From Desulfobulbus sp. Tol-SR (GTDB lineage Bacteria > Desulfobacterota > Desulfobulbia > Desulfobulbales > Desulfocapsaceae): a stretch of 42,354 nucleotides of DNA. Location: positions 1 through 42,354 of the forward strand of contig JROS01000076.1 of assembly GCA_000769715.1 (NCBI GenBank), read 5' to 3'. Made by a program: the position numbers and the translations under genes. This document shows positions 1 through 8,958 of the stretch, in pieces (position 1 is the stretch's first letter; each line of letters starts with the position of its first letter). The notes under the pieces are model-generated. The model saw only the letters and a list, made by a program, of their open reading frames with translations, did not search any database and had not been told where the DNA came from.

Positions 1-524
1 TTGAAAATGGCCCGGTTCAGGCACGAATGTTCGATGGCGCCGAAGATGGCGTTGCGGATGTAGGCCGGGGGCAGGGAGTCGCGGATCTCTCCATCGGCGA
101 TGCCCTCGTTGATGATATCGATTAGGATGCGGTTGTACTTCCGGACCAGGGCATAGGCCTCACTGCGGAAATACTCCTCCGAGTTGCGGACCTCGAGCAG
201 GATGATCCGGGCGAACACCCGGTGGTTGGCGTAGCGTTCAATCGACGACCAGATGATCTTTTTGAGCTTGTTCAGGGCGCCGTCGATCCCCTGCAGATCG
301 CGGTCGAGTTGCACCAGAAAATGTTCGTAGTGTTCCTTGAGGACATGGTGCAGCAGATCGCGCTTATCCTTGAAATATTTGTATATCAGCCCCTCGGTGA
401 CGCCGGCGGCGGCTGCGATCTCGGAAATGGTGAGGGATTCGAAGGTCCGATCATCGAGCAGGGTCCGCATCGCATTGATGATCTTCAGTTTGCCCGGCGG
501 ATTGCTTGCAGGTTGGGTATCCAT
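1..524 (-). CDS. TetR/AcrR family transcriptional regulator (C-terminus beyond window)
   Basis: The minus strand reads open from an ATG at 524 to the window edge, giving about 174 codons without a stop. The N-terminus (MDTQPASNPPGK...) leads into a typical TetR helix-turn-helix at about residues 28-55, with ISEIAAAAGVTEGLIYKYF followed by KDKRDLL. The helical remainder would be the ligand-binding and dimerisation domain, as known for the family; the ligand cannot be read. No good Shine-Dalgarno precedes the ATG: the bases just upstream read AACCTCC, the complement of one. A near-palindrome sits 5 bases upstream and could be an autoregulatory operator. The target gene is probably outside the window, or possibly the divergent gene at 937. 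Family assignment is firm, role unknown. Confidence 0.9.
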   Translation of the reverse strand, partial: MDTQPASNPPGKLKIINAMRTLLDDRTFESLTISEIAAAAGVTEGLIYKYFKDKRDLLHHVLKEHYEHFLVQLDRDLQGIDGALNKLKKIIWSSIERYANHRVFARIILLEVRNSEEYFRSEAYALVRKYNRILIDIINEGIADGEIRDSLPPAYIRNAIFGAIEHSCLNRAIF

Positions 525-528
525 GGAG

Positions 529-547
529 GTTAATAAATATTATTTAC
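529..547. promoter_or_regulatory. Candidate TetR operator (near-palindrome)
   Basis: The 19-bp stretch has arms GTTAATAA and TTATTTAC around a 3-bp centre, matching as an inverted repeat at 7 of 8 positions. It ends 5 bases before the tetR start codon. TetR regulators often bind such sites near their own start. The surroundings are very AT-rich, so a chance palindrome is possible. Confidence 0.3.
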
Positions 548-858
548 TTATCATGATTATCTATAAAATCTTAATATTATATATATTTTATTAAATATAT
601 TTACTATGATTGTCGCCGCATGTATCAATTTGGTAAAAATTGTTTACTCGGGCGACAAGGGACTGTCAAGCGAGTTTTTCCATCTTCGCCAACACGCCCC
701 CGGGTTTCATCCGCACCCCCTGCCGCGATCACCGCCGGGGGGGGCGATGCCCCGCTTACCGCCTCCAACCCCCCGATCATCGGCATAGCCAGCCGGACCC
801 CGAGATGCCGAGATCCCGCTCCGGCCTCGCTTTCCAACCTTCCCCGGCAAGATTGTGG

Positions 859-886
859 TTGCGATCATCCCGGAGTGCGGTACTGT
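859..886 (+). promoter_or_regulatory. Candidate sigma70 promoter for the C_GCAxxG_C_C gene
   Basis: TTGCGA and TACTGT are separated by 16 bases, 50 bases before the start codon at 937. The match to consensus is moderate and is not otherwise supported. Confidence 0.3.
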
Positions 887-936
887 GACAGGGAAAAATC
901 CGTTTTGGACCTCGACCAGCCATCAAGGAGCAGAAA

Positions 937-1506
937 ATGAACGAGACTGAAAAGATCACGGCGATACGGGACAGGGCACGCAAAAATTTTTCCCGGGGCT
1001 TCAACTGCGCCGAATGCGTGCTCGAGGCCGTCCTCGAGCACGTTGACACCGGCCTGCCGCGGGAGGTGCTGCGGCTGGCGACCGGGTTCGGGGGCGGCGT
1101 CGGCCTGTTCGGCGATACCTGCGGGGCGGTGAGCGGGGCGGTGCTGGCGGTCGGCGCGGTGCACGGCCGCAGCCAACTGCCGGACAACGAGGACCGGAAG
1201 GCGGCGATGGAGGAAGCCGCCCGCCAGCTCTACGGCAGGCCGGGATTGTACCGGATCTTCAACCAGATCCCGAACAGACTGAAGGAAAAATACGGCCACA
1301 CCCTCTGCCGCGAGATCACCGCCCAGTGGCAGGACCAGTGGCTGTGCCGCGACCATGCCCTCCACTGCCGGGAGATCATCACCGATGCCGCCGAACTGGC
1401 CGCCACCCTGATCCTCGGCGATCGGGAACAGATCTCCGCCGCCCCCTTCGGCGCCAATGTCGAAAAACTGCAGGACTCCGGCATCCAATGCACCGGCAAG
1501 GGGTGA
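937..1506 (+). CDS. C_GCAxxG_C_C family redox-type protein
   Basis: The 189-aa product matches the C_GCAxxG_C_C family (annotated as putative redox-active proteins, common in anaerobes). Seen directly: FNCAECVL with Cys24 and Cys27, a glycine-rich ATGFGGGVGLFGDTCGAVSG with Cys62, and later Cys124, Cys137 and Cys144. The regularly placed cysteines suggest a metal or Fe-S site, or thiol redox chemistry, but no biochemical role is established. There is no signal peptide, so it is likely cytoplasmic. The start is supported by AAGGAG about 8 bases upstream. It stands alone between a divergent tetR and a damaged gene. The length is near the upper end for the family. Confidence 0.87.
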   Translation: MNETEKITAIRDRARKNFSRGFNCAECVLEAVLEHVDTGLPREVLRLATGFGGGVGLFGDTCGAVSGAVLAVGAVHGRSQLPDNEDRKAAMEEAARQLYGRPGLYRIFNQIPNRLKEKYGHTLCREITAQWQDQWLCRDHALHCREIITDAAELAATLILGDREQISAAPFGANVEKLQDSGIQCTGKG

Positions 1507-1821
1507 GGCACGGCCCTTGGTTAGGAGTTGCCTGACCACGATATCGCGCTGTCGCCGGTGGAAAAGTCCCCTCCTTTCCTCCGGCCGTTCCCATGGAATC
1601 GACACATCGCCTATGCCCTCTGACCCCGGCGTGGAAATGACCGCGTTCCATGGCGATGACGGCAAAGTACAGACCGATCGACGCCCCTCTGCCGGCGGCG
1701 GACCGCGGTCTCACAGCCGCCGGGATCTTCCGGTTCGGACCATGCCGGCGGGAGGACAAAGGTAAATCGGATGGACATCTTCCGGGCGAACATCCGGACA
1801 CCAGCGACAGGGGGATAGATC
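1507..1821 (+). other. Non-coding stretch upstream of the frameshifted membrane gene
   Basis: These 315 bases contain only short overlapping open frames with no recognisable protein and no convincing promoter, terminator or repeat. They separate two plus-strand genes; a possible remnant of a decayed gene cannot be excluded. Confidence 0.4.
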
Positions 1822-2743
1822 ATGCAGGGGACAATCGGCGCCATCCTGTTGTTTTCCGGTCTTGACCTTCCGGTGATCTTCCGGAAGCGGCGGCTCAACG
1901 ATTTTTTTCTCCCGGGCACGTTCGGCAGATGGCTGCTGGCCTCGGGCTACCTTCTCTATCCGTTCCCGCTCTACTTTATCGGCCTGTCCCTGGAAGCAGG
2001 GAAAGCTGCCGTCCGGGCAAGGCCTCCGCACCATCGTCGCGATCCTGACCGGCATCTGGCTGCTGACCGGCGCCCCCGCCGTCTTTTTCGGGGTCCTGAA
2101 ATCCATCCGCTGCCGAAAGACCCGTCAAGCCTTCGCCCAGAAGCGCCACCTGCCTCTCACCCCGGAAATGGCCCACTCCGACCTCTTCCCCAACAAACTC
2201 TCCTGGTTCAATCCCAGGTTGAGGAATGTACTGGAGATCGCCCCCGACACCTTTATCGCCAGCGTCGTGCGCCGAACACGGACCCGGACGAAAGGCACGG
2301 ATCTGCTGTTGTTCGAGAAAACGGCCAGATACGCGACGCTGATGGCCTTCAGAAGCAAGGTTCCGCCCGCCCGAACCGGGGAGGGATTGGTTCGTCGCCA
2401 CCGGGCCGAAGACCCGCTCGCCGAATCCCGCCTGACCGTCAACAACCATGCCTTTCTGATCCTCGCCTCGGAACGGCTTGCCGACATCGGCAGCCCCCTG
2501 GAGGAGTCGGATCGAGCCATTCCCGCGTCGAAAGACGTCGTCGAGACAGTGCTGCATAGACTTGCCGATCATGGAGCCGACCTGTTCGGCCAGGTCGAAG
2601 GCGTCTGTCTCCATGACGGACACATGCTGATCCTCCTCACCGGCCTGATTGACAGCGAGGAACAACTCTCCCGCTGGATCTCGGTCTGCACCGCGATCAA
2701 GTCGCGGCCCCGGATCCGGGATGAAAAGCGGAAAATGGCGTAG
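1822..2743 (+). pseudogene. Unknown membrane protein gene with an apparent +1 frameshift
   Basis: The ATG at 1822 (stop TAG two codons before it) opens a frame encoding a hydrophobic N-terminus with a likely membrane segment (FGRWLLASGYLLYPFPLYFIG). After about 1981-2005 the sensible reading moves one base forward. The next frame continues with another hydrophobic segment (GLRTIVAILTGIWLLTGAPA), a basic stretch and a soluble C-terminus of about 210 residues, ending at 2743. Dropping one A from the AAA at 2002-2004 would give a single 306-aa protein. The shift is either a real mutation or a sequencing error at the short A run. The second frame alone can start at the ATG at 2168. I recognise no family. 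The repaired protein would be an inner-membrane protein with two or three N-terminal helices and a cytoplasmic tail. Confidence 0.5.
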
Positions 2744-2940
2744 GTGATGCACGCCGGGGCCCCCTGAAGAACTGCCGCGTCCGGGGGCGATGGTTACCCT
2801 ACGGCCCTGTCAGGTCTTCGAAGGAGAACTCGACGGCCGCAGGCAGGGGATCAGACGCAGGCAACCGGGGCGGGACCGAACCGGACCTGTCGCAGAAAAT
2901 GCCGTTTCTCGCCTTGAATTATTGACAAAACAATGGTTTG

Positions 2941-3684
2941 ATGTTGACGTTCGGTGCACCCGACCAACCTCTTCTCGAACCGACGGCCATGACATCAGGA
3001 AGCGATACCCTCGAAACCCTTGTCGACAACAAGCCCGTCCACGTCTTTCTGCCCCTCCTCGCCTCGAAGGAGATGCTGCGGGCGCATTGCATCTACCGGG
3101 AAACCACCCCTCCCGGCTTCAATCTCCTCTTCAACGATGACATATTGCCTGTCGCGTCGCTCGATCTCAAGGGGACGGCGATCCTCAGCTTCGACGGGGG
3201 GAGGCCGAACCTCCCGCTTGAGGCCAGGATCAGGGCGGTGCAGACCGAACGGGTCCTGGAGATGGTGCGGATCAATGGGCTCGACCAGAGCCGGATGCGG
3301 GAATACTTTCGCGTCGATGCCAGCATCGCCGTGATCGCCAGGCCGTTGCCGCCGGAGGTTGCCGGTACGGAAGAGTCCCCATGGTCGCTCGCCGGCAGGA
3401 CGCTCGATATCAGCGGCAACGGCATCCTCGCCGTCTTTCCCGAGAAACCGTCGCTGGACGAGCCGATCAGACTCGAAATCACCCTGCCGGCCGGCCATCC
3501 CGGTACCATGTCGGTACTGGCCCGTCCAGTGCGCTCGCGGGAAACCGGCGACGGCAATTACGAGGTGGCCTACCATTTTGAAGATATTCCGGACCAGGAC
3601 CGGGATCGAATCATCGGCTGCTGTCTGGTGCTGCAGCGAAAGCTGCTGCGGCTGCCCATCCAGCTGAACGCCAGCACACTCTAG
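2941..3684 (+). CDS. PilZ domain protein (putative c-di-GMP receptor)
   Basis: The C-terminal half has the two PilZ c-di-GMP-binding signatures: RxxxR (REYFR, residues about 120-124) and DxSxxG (DISGNG, about 156-161), followed by beta-strand-like sequence. The N-terminal about 110 residues resemble the YcgR-type flanking domain that precedes PilZ. Binding of c-di-GMP is inferred from these motifs; the output, often motility or exopolysaccharide control, is not visible. The protein is soluble, with no signal peptide. The start is uncertain: ATG at 2941 (a TTG lies just before it) or ATG at 2989, whose product starts MTSGSDTLE; neither has a strong ribosome site. A TTGACA at 2922-2927 may be a -35 box without a clear -10, which would favour 2989. 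Confidence 0.85.
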   Translation: MLTFGAPDQPLLEPTAMTSGSDTLETLVDNKPVHVFLPLLASKEMLRAHCIYRETTPPGFNLLFNDDILPVASLDLKGTAILSFDGGRPNLPLEARIRAVQTERVLEMVRINGLDQSRMREYFRVDASIAVIARPLPPEVAGTEESPWSLAGRTLDISGNGILAVFPEKPSLDEPIRLEITLPAGHPGTMSVLARPVRSRETGDGNYEVAYHFEDIPDQDRDRIIGCCLVLQRKLLRLPIQLNASTL

Positions 3685-3742
3685 CCGGCGTTACGGCGCA
3701 GGATTTCACCGCCGCCTTCCACCTTGCTTCTCTTCCCCCTGT

Positions 3743-5404
3743 TCACAACGTCCCGGCGGCGGGCCTGGCGAGCATGCCGGCAAGACCGCTGGAGCGGTCG
3801 AGCGTCCGGCCGGCGGCCATCGCCAGGACCTCCCGCCGGGCGTCGATGCGTACCGATTTCCGGGCCCGGGTGATCGCGGTATAGACCAGTTCCCGGCTCA
3901 ACACCTGGCTGTCGTGCTCCGGCAGGACGACCAGGACCTCATCGAATTCGGAGCCCTGGCTCTTGTGGATGGTCATCGCAAAGACCGTCTCGCACTGCGG
4001 CAGCCTCGAGGGGAGGATGCTGCGGAGACGGCCCTCCGGCCGCTCGAACCAGACCGTGCTGCGGCCGCCCAGCGCTTGGTCCGGGAGGCAGATGCCGACA
4101 TCGCCGTTGAACAGGTCGAGGCTGTAGTCGTTGCTGGTCACCAGGACCGGTCGTCCGGGGTACCAGATTTCGTCGAACGGGATGGCACAGCCGGCGTCGC
4201 GCAGCCCGCCCTCGATCGCCGCGTTCACCGCCGCTGTCCCCCGCTCGCCCCGATGGACGGCGCAGAGGACCCGGAAGCGGTTGAGGAGGGCGAAGAGGGC
4301 CTGAATCTGCGATTCCCCCTCGGCCTGCGCCGCCGCCGTCATATAGTCCCGATAGCGGGCGACGGCATGGGTCAGGAAGGAACCGCGCACCAGCGACACG
4401 CTGTCCGCCGCGGCGCTGTCGAGCAGCTCCCAGGCGCCGTCGCCGTCGCTGGAGTTGACAAGGGCGGCAAGCTCGCTGATACCGTGGTCGAAGCGATAGG
4501 TCCGGTCGAGTTCGACGGTGTTGTCGGGCAGGGAGCGGCTGCAGTCGGCCAGCACCGCCCCCGATTCGACCGACGCCAGCTGATCGCGATCGCCGAGCAG
4601 GATCAACCGGGTGGTCGGCCCCAGGGCGTCGACCAGTTTGCTCATCAGCGCCAGATCGATCATCGAGGCCTCGTCGACCACCACGACCCCCGCCGGCAGC
4701 GGATTGCCGGCATCATGGCGGAAGTGCGACGAGTCCGCCCGCACCCCGAGCAGGCGGTGCAGGGTCGAGGCCTGTTCCGGTACGGCCGCTGCCAGTTCCG
4801 GCGGCAGGTCGAGACCGGTGACGCCGGCGGCGATCGATTGCCGCAGCCGCATCGCCGCCTTGCCGGTCGGGGCGGTCAGGGCGAGGCGCAGGTCGGGGCC
4901 GTGGACAAGCAGCAGCAGCGCGAGGATCCGGGCCACGGCGTAGGTCTTGCCGGTCCCGGGACCGCCGGTGATCAGGGTCAGCGACCGGGTCAGGGCCAGC
5001 CGGGCCGCCAGCCGCTGCCGGTCCGTCGTCGCCGTCGCGACCGGGAAACAGCCGTCAAGCAGCAGCTCCAGGTCCGGCACCGGATGCCGCACCGCCGCCA
5101 GCTGCAGCAGCCGGTCGGCCAGACGGCGCTCGTAACGGTAATACCGATGAAGATACAGCCGTCCGGCGTCGACAACAAGAGGGGCGGGAATGCGGCCGTC
5201 CGACACCAGCGGTGACCGGGACAGCAGCATGGCTTGGGCCCCGGTCACCGGCAGACAGACGTGGCCTCCGGCCATCGCCGCCGAGAGATCGGCGATGAGC
5301 GTCCGGAACGCCGGTTTTTCCACTGCCGCCAGACCGCACCGGCCCTCGAGGAAGGCCGCGAGATGCCGGTCGAAAAGGTCGTGGGGCAAGTCCGGTCGGT
5401 TCAT
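3743..5404 (-). CDS. recD: Exodeoxyribonuclease V alpha subunit RecD
   Basis: The 553-aa product is the RecD helicase (5'-3' motor) of the RecBCD double-strand-break repair complex. Motifs seen in order: Walker A TGGPGTGKT at about 146-154 (Lys153), motif Ia TAPTGKAA at about 178-185, Walker B VVDEASMID at about 242-250, LLGDRDQLASVESG, and the C-terminal MTIHKSQGSEFDEV plus YTAITRARKSV typical of superfamily 1B helicases. It is slightly shorter than the E. coli protein (about 608). Its ATG overlaps the recB stop as ATGA, so translation is probably coupled. The gene order recC-recB-recD on one strand supports the assignment. Confidence 0.96.
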   Translation of the reverse strand: MNRPDLPHDLFDRHLAAFLEGRCGLAAVEKPAFRTLIADLSAAMAGGHVCLPVTGAQAMLLSRSPLVSDGRIPAPLVVDAGRLYLHRYYRYERRLADRLLQLAAVRHPVPDLELLLDGCFPVATATTDRQRLAARLALTRSLTLITGGPGTGKTYAVARILALLLLVHGPDLRLALTAPTGKAAMRLRQSIAAGVTGLDLPPELAAAVPEQASTLHRLLGVRADSSHFRHDAGNPLPAGVVVVDEASMIDLALMSKLVDALGPTTRLILLGDRDQLASVESGAVLADCSRSLPDNTVELDRTYRFDHGISELAALVNSSDGDGAWELLDSAAADSVSLVRGSFLTHAVARYRDYMTAAAQAEGESQIQALFALLNRFRVLCAVHRGERGTAAVNAAIEGGLRDAGCAIPFDEIWYPGRPVLVTSNDYSLDLFNGDVGICLPDQALGGRSTVWFERPEGRLRSILPSRLPQCETVFAMTIHKSQGSEFDEVLVVLPEHDSQVLSRELVYTAITRARKSVRIDARREVLAMAAGRTLDRSSGLAGMLARPAAGTL

Positions 5405-8400
5405 CGATTCCCTCCCAGCAAAGCGTCGAGGGCCTGCAGCCGGGAGGCATCGGGCCGGACGTGATACACCCCCGCCCCCGGCCGCTCCCGGCTCATCCCC
5501 CTGACAAACAGATACATGACCCCGCCGAAGTGCTTCTGATAGTCGTAGTCGGGCAGAAGGTTCCGCAGGTGACGGTGGAGGACCAGGCTGTAGATCCAGT
5601 ACTGCAGACCGTAGTTGTGCTGCCGCATCGCCAGCACCAGCCGGTCGGGAAGGTAATCGCCCTGCCGCTCCCCGAGGTTGTTGGTCTTATAGTCGACGAT
5701 GAAGAACCTGCCCCCATGCTCGCAGACCAGGTCGATGAAACCGGTCAGGTAGCCCTGCATCTCCCGCCGCGAGAGCGGCAGTACGGCCGGGTCATCCTTG
5801 AGGATGGCGTTGACCGCCGCCGTCGTCATCCGGTCGAGATGCATGTAGAACGGCATCTCCCGCATCATCCTGTCAGGCGCCAGTTCCGCCAGGGCGAAGG
5901 CGGTACCGTCGCGGGGATCGGCAGACAGCCGGGCGCCGACGGTGTTGGCGAGCAGCGCCGCCAGCCGACCGGGTTCGCCGGCCGGCCGGTACCGACCGAC
6001 AAGCGACGGCAGTCGGGTCGCCAGATCCCGCTCCCTCGCCAGCCCGGCGAACGGGAGCTGTTCGAGGAGATCGTGGACCACATTGCCGAACCGGGCCCCG
6101 GCCGGCAGCCCCGGCACCTCGATGGCCTGCGCGTCGATCACCGCCGTGGCAACCACCTCCCCCTGCCCTTCCACCGCCCGTCCCTCCTCGTGGACGCTCT
6201 GGCCGGCCAGTGCCGAATAGCTCGTCATCCGCCAGGCAGAGAGCAGCGAACGCGAAGACGGTTGGCGGCAGGCGAGGGCCGCAACGGCGGCATCGCCCCG
6301 GAGGCGTAGCGGCGGCGAGGCATCGGGGTCGATCCGTTGCCAGGCAACGCCAGCCTGCCCGGCCAACGACTGCAGACGGGCGATCTGCCCCGGTTCGTCG
6401 ACTGCGCCGCCGGGAAACAACAGGTGGCCAAGGGCCGAGTCGAACGAATCGGCCACCGGCGAATACGGCCTGACATCGGCCCACACCACCCAGCATCGCA
6501 GCCGGGCCCGGGTGACGGCAACATAGAGCAGACGCAGGTCCTCGGACAGTTCCTCCCGCTCGGCCCACTCCCTTCTGGCGGCAAAATCCGCCGAACCGAG
6601 ATCGGCTAGCAGACGATTGGCACCGTCGTGGAAGGTCACCACCTCCTTTTCCCGGGCCGTCCAATTGCTCCGGTACCAGAGGAAAGGGCAGAAGACCAGC
6701 GGGTATTCGAGGCCCTTGACCCCGTGCATCGTCATCACCTGCACCGCCGCATCGTCGCTCTCCAGGCGCAGTTCGTATTCTTCCCGCCCTTCACCGTTGC
6801 CGCCCCGCATCATCTGCAGCCACTGCAACAGCCGGGCGGGGCCAAAGCCGGCGGCGGCCTGCTCCTGGATCAGTTCCAGCAGATGAAAGATGTTGGCGAT
6901 CCGGCGCTCTCCCCGTTCATCGCCGGCGAGATGGGAAAGGACCTGCTCCGCCTGCAGCAGCGTCCGCATCATCGCCAGCGGACCGTCCTCCTCCCAGCGC
7001 CGGCCGTAGTCCTGAAACCGCAAGCGCCAGCCATCGACCGCTGCCTCGTCGTGCCACATCGTTTCCAGTTGTTGACCGGACAGGCCGAACCAGCGGCTGG
7101 TCAGCGCCGCCTTCATCCGCCCCGAACTGCCGGGCTGGTGAATGGCATGGAGCAGCCGGAGAATATCGCCGCACTCTTCGGTAGCGAATACCGAGGTTCG
7201 GCTGGCCACCACCGCCGGCAGACCGGCGACGATCAGGGCCTGCTGAAACTCCTCGGCCTGCCGGTTGGTGCGGACCAGGATGGCGATGTCCCGGGCCGCC
7301 AACGGTCTGGCACCGTCCGGCGCCGACACCTGCGGGCCGCCGTCGTCCAGCAGGCGGCAGATTTCGCCGACCACGAAGGCTCTGATCCGCTCCGCCGCCG
7401 CCCCCGAACTCCAGCGGCCTGACGGTTCGCCGCCCGGGGGCGGGAGGTGGCAGTACAGCAGCGGCGGCAGTGGCCCCCCGTCGGCGACGACTGCCCCGTC
7501 GGCCGCCGTTCTCGCCGCCTGCACCGGCGGACACGGCAGTTCCGCTGCGGTGAACAGGAAGGGATTGTCGCCCTCGAACAGGCGGTTGACCGCCGCCACC
7601 AGCCGCGGGTGGGAACGGAAGTTGCGGTCCAGGGTCAGCACCCGGTCCGCCTGCCGGCGGGCGGCGAAATAGGCATGGATATCGGCGCCACGGAAGCGGT
7701 AGATGGCCTGTTTGGGGTCGCCGATCAGGTAGAGGAAATGATCGCCCTCGCCGAAGACGGCGGAAAAGATCCGCCACTGATGGGTGTCGGTATCCTGGAA
7801 TTCGTCGATCAGGGCAGCGGCGAAACGCTCGGCGAGGACCACCCGCAGGCGCCGCCCGTCCTCCCCGTCAAGGGCCGCCGCCAGGCTGAGGACCAGATCG
7901 TCGTAGGACATCGCCCCCTGCCGCCGCAGCCGCCGGACCACCTCGTCGCGCAATTCCCCGGCCAGCGCCACCCGCACCGCCAGCCGGATCTCGTCGGTGA
8001 GATCGAGCCATTCCGCGATCAGCTGGTCGGCCAGGGGCCAGGCGGCAAGATACGCGGCCTTCTTCTCCCCGCCCCGCAACCTGGTGCCGTTGAGCATCCC
8101 GGTCAGGCCGGGCCGGCCCAGCCAGCCGACATGGTCCGGCACGCTGAGCCGGCGGCCGCCGAAGAAGCCATCCACTTGCTGCCACCACCCGTCGAATCCG
8201 GCCGCCACGTCCTTTTTCACCATCCCGGCGGCGATCGCCTCGACGAAATGCCCCCGGAGCCGATCACCGTCCATGTCCCACCACAGCCGGAGGCGGCGGT
8301 ACAGTTCATCAAGGCGGGACGCCAACCCTGCCGGCGGTCCGGTCTCCGGTTCGATCCCGGCGATGCCGCCGCCAATCCCGGCGACCGTCCGCAACAGCTG

Positions 8401-8958
8401 GTCCGGACCGGGGAAAAGGCTGCCGACGACGGCCCCGAGCAACTCATGCCCCCGGTACATCAACCGTCGCCAGAAATCGTGCACCACCTGCCGCCGGACC
8501 TCTTCCGGGTCGGGGACCAGGTCGACGGTAAACAGCTGCCGGCTTTCCAGTGCCTGTTCCTGCAGCATCCGCTGACAGAATCCGTGGATGGTGAGGATCG
8601 CCGCCCGGTCGATCCCGCTCACCGCCGCCTGCACCCGCTGGAGAGCAGTCCGGCGGTCGGTCAATGTCTCGACCCAGGCCTGCAGCACCGGGTCCGGTTG
8701 GCCGGCGGGCCCGTCCAGCAGGATATCCCTGGCTTCGACCAGCCGCTTCCTGACCCGCTCCCGCAGTTCGGCGGTGGCCGCCTTGGTGAAGGTCACCACC
8801 AGGATCCGCTCGATCGGGATCGCCTGCTCGCCCACCAGCCGCAGCACCAGCATGGCGATGGCAAAGGTCTTGCCGGTCCCGGCGCTGGCCTCCACCAGGT
8901 TGATCCCCCGGTGCAGTTCGACCCGGGTGACATCGAACACCTCCGGCGACCGGCTCAT
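5401..8958 (-). CDS. recB: Exodeoxyribonuclease V beta subunit RecB
   Basis: The 1185-aa product is RecB, the 3'-5' helicase and nuclease subunit of RecBCD. Walker A EASAGTGKT lies near residues 23-31 (Lys30), Walker B is LIDEFQDTDTHQW, and helicase motifs MTMHGVKGLEYP and LLYVAVTRARLRC follow. The C-terminal nuclease domain carries GFIDLVCEHGG...FIVDYKTNNLG with the Asp-Asp-Lys metal-binding residues. Length is normal. I chose the ATG at 8958 rather than the GTG at 8973: it has GGAGG 8 bases upstream and overlaps the recC stop as ATGA. The ATGA junction with recD at the other end completes a coupled operon. Confidence 0.96.
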   Translation of the reverse strand: MSRSPEVFDVTRVELHRGINLVEASAGTGKTFAIAMLVLRLVGEQAIPIERILVVTFTKAATAELRERVRKRLVEARDILLDGPAGQPDPVLQAWVETLTDRRTALQRVQAAVSGIDRAAILTIHGFCQRMLQEQALESRQLFTVDLVPDPEEVRRQVVHDFWRRLMYRGHELLGAVVGSLFPGPDQLLRTVAGIGGGIAGIEPETGPPAGLASRLDELYRRLRLWWDMDGDRLRGHFVEAIAAGMVKKDVAAGFDGWWQQVDGFFGGRRLSVPDHVGWLGRPGLTGMLNGTRLRGGEKKAAYLAAWPLADQLIAEWLDLTDEIRLAVRVALAGELRDEVVRRLRRQGAMSYDDLVLSLAAALDGEDGRRLRVVLAERFAAALIDEFQDTDTHQWRIFSAVFGEGDHFLYLIGDPKQAIYRFRGADIHAYFAARRQADRVLTLDRNFRSHPRLVAAVNRLFEGDNPFLFTAAELPCPPVQAARTAADGAVVADGGPLPPLLYCHLPPPGGEPSGRWSSGAAAERIRAFVVGEICRLLDDGGPQVSAPDGARPLAARDIAILVRTNRQAEEFQQALIVAGLPAVVASRTSVFATEECGDILRLLHAIHQPGSSGRMKAALTSRWFGLSGQQLETMWHDEAAVDGWRLRFQDYGRRWEEDGPLAMMRTLLQAEQVLSHLAGDERGERRIANIFHLLELIQEQAAAGFGPARLLQWLQMMRGGNGEGREEYELRLESDDAAVQVMTMHGVKGLEYPLVFCPFLWYRSNWTAREKEVVTFHDGANRLLADLGSADFAARREWAEREELSEDLRLLYVAVTRARLRCWVVWADVRPYSPVADSFDSALGHLLFPGGAVDEPGQIARLQSLAGQAGVAWQRIDPDASPPLRLRGDAAVAALACRQPSSRSLLSAWRMTSYSALAGQSVHEEGRAVEGQGEVVATAVIDAQAIEVPGLPAGARFGNVVHDLLEQLPFAGLARERDLATRLPSLVGRYRPAGEPGRLAALLANTVGARLSADPRDGTAFALAELAPDRMMREMPFYMHLDRMTTAAVNAILKDDPAVLPLSRREMQGYLTGFIDLVCEHGGRFFIVDYKTNNLGERQGDYLPDRLVLAMRQHNYGLQYWIYSLVLHRHLRNLLPDYDYQKHFGGVMYLFVRGMSRERPGAGVYHVRPDASRLQALDALLGGNR

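Larger units (their letters stand above)
525..936. other. Intergenic region between divergent tetR and the C_GCAxxG gene
   Basis: This 412-base stretch holds no convincing gene. Positions about 530-610 are strikingly AT-rich against the GC-rich background, consistent with a promoter region for tetR: on the minus strand TTGATA, 16 bases, TAGTAA can be picked out. The rest is GC-rich with short open frames on both strands that show no recognisable protein. A possible promoter for the downstream gene lies at 859-886. Confidence 0.5.

Noticed and set aside
3914..5215. 433-codon plus-strand open frame antisense to recD
   Set aside because: Same mirror effect; recD motifs on the minus strand are unambiguous.
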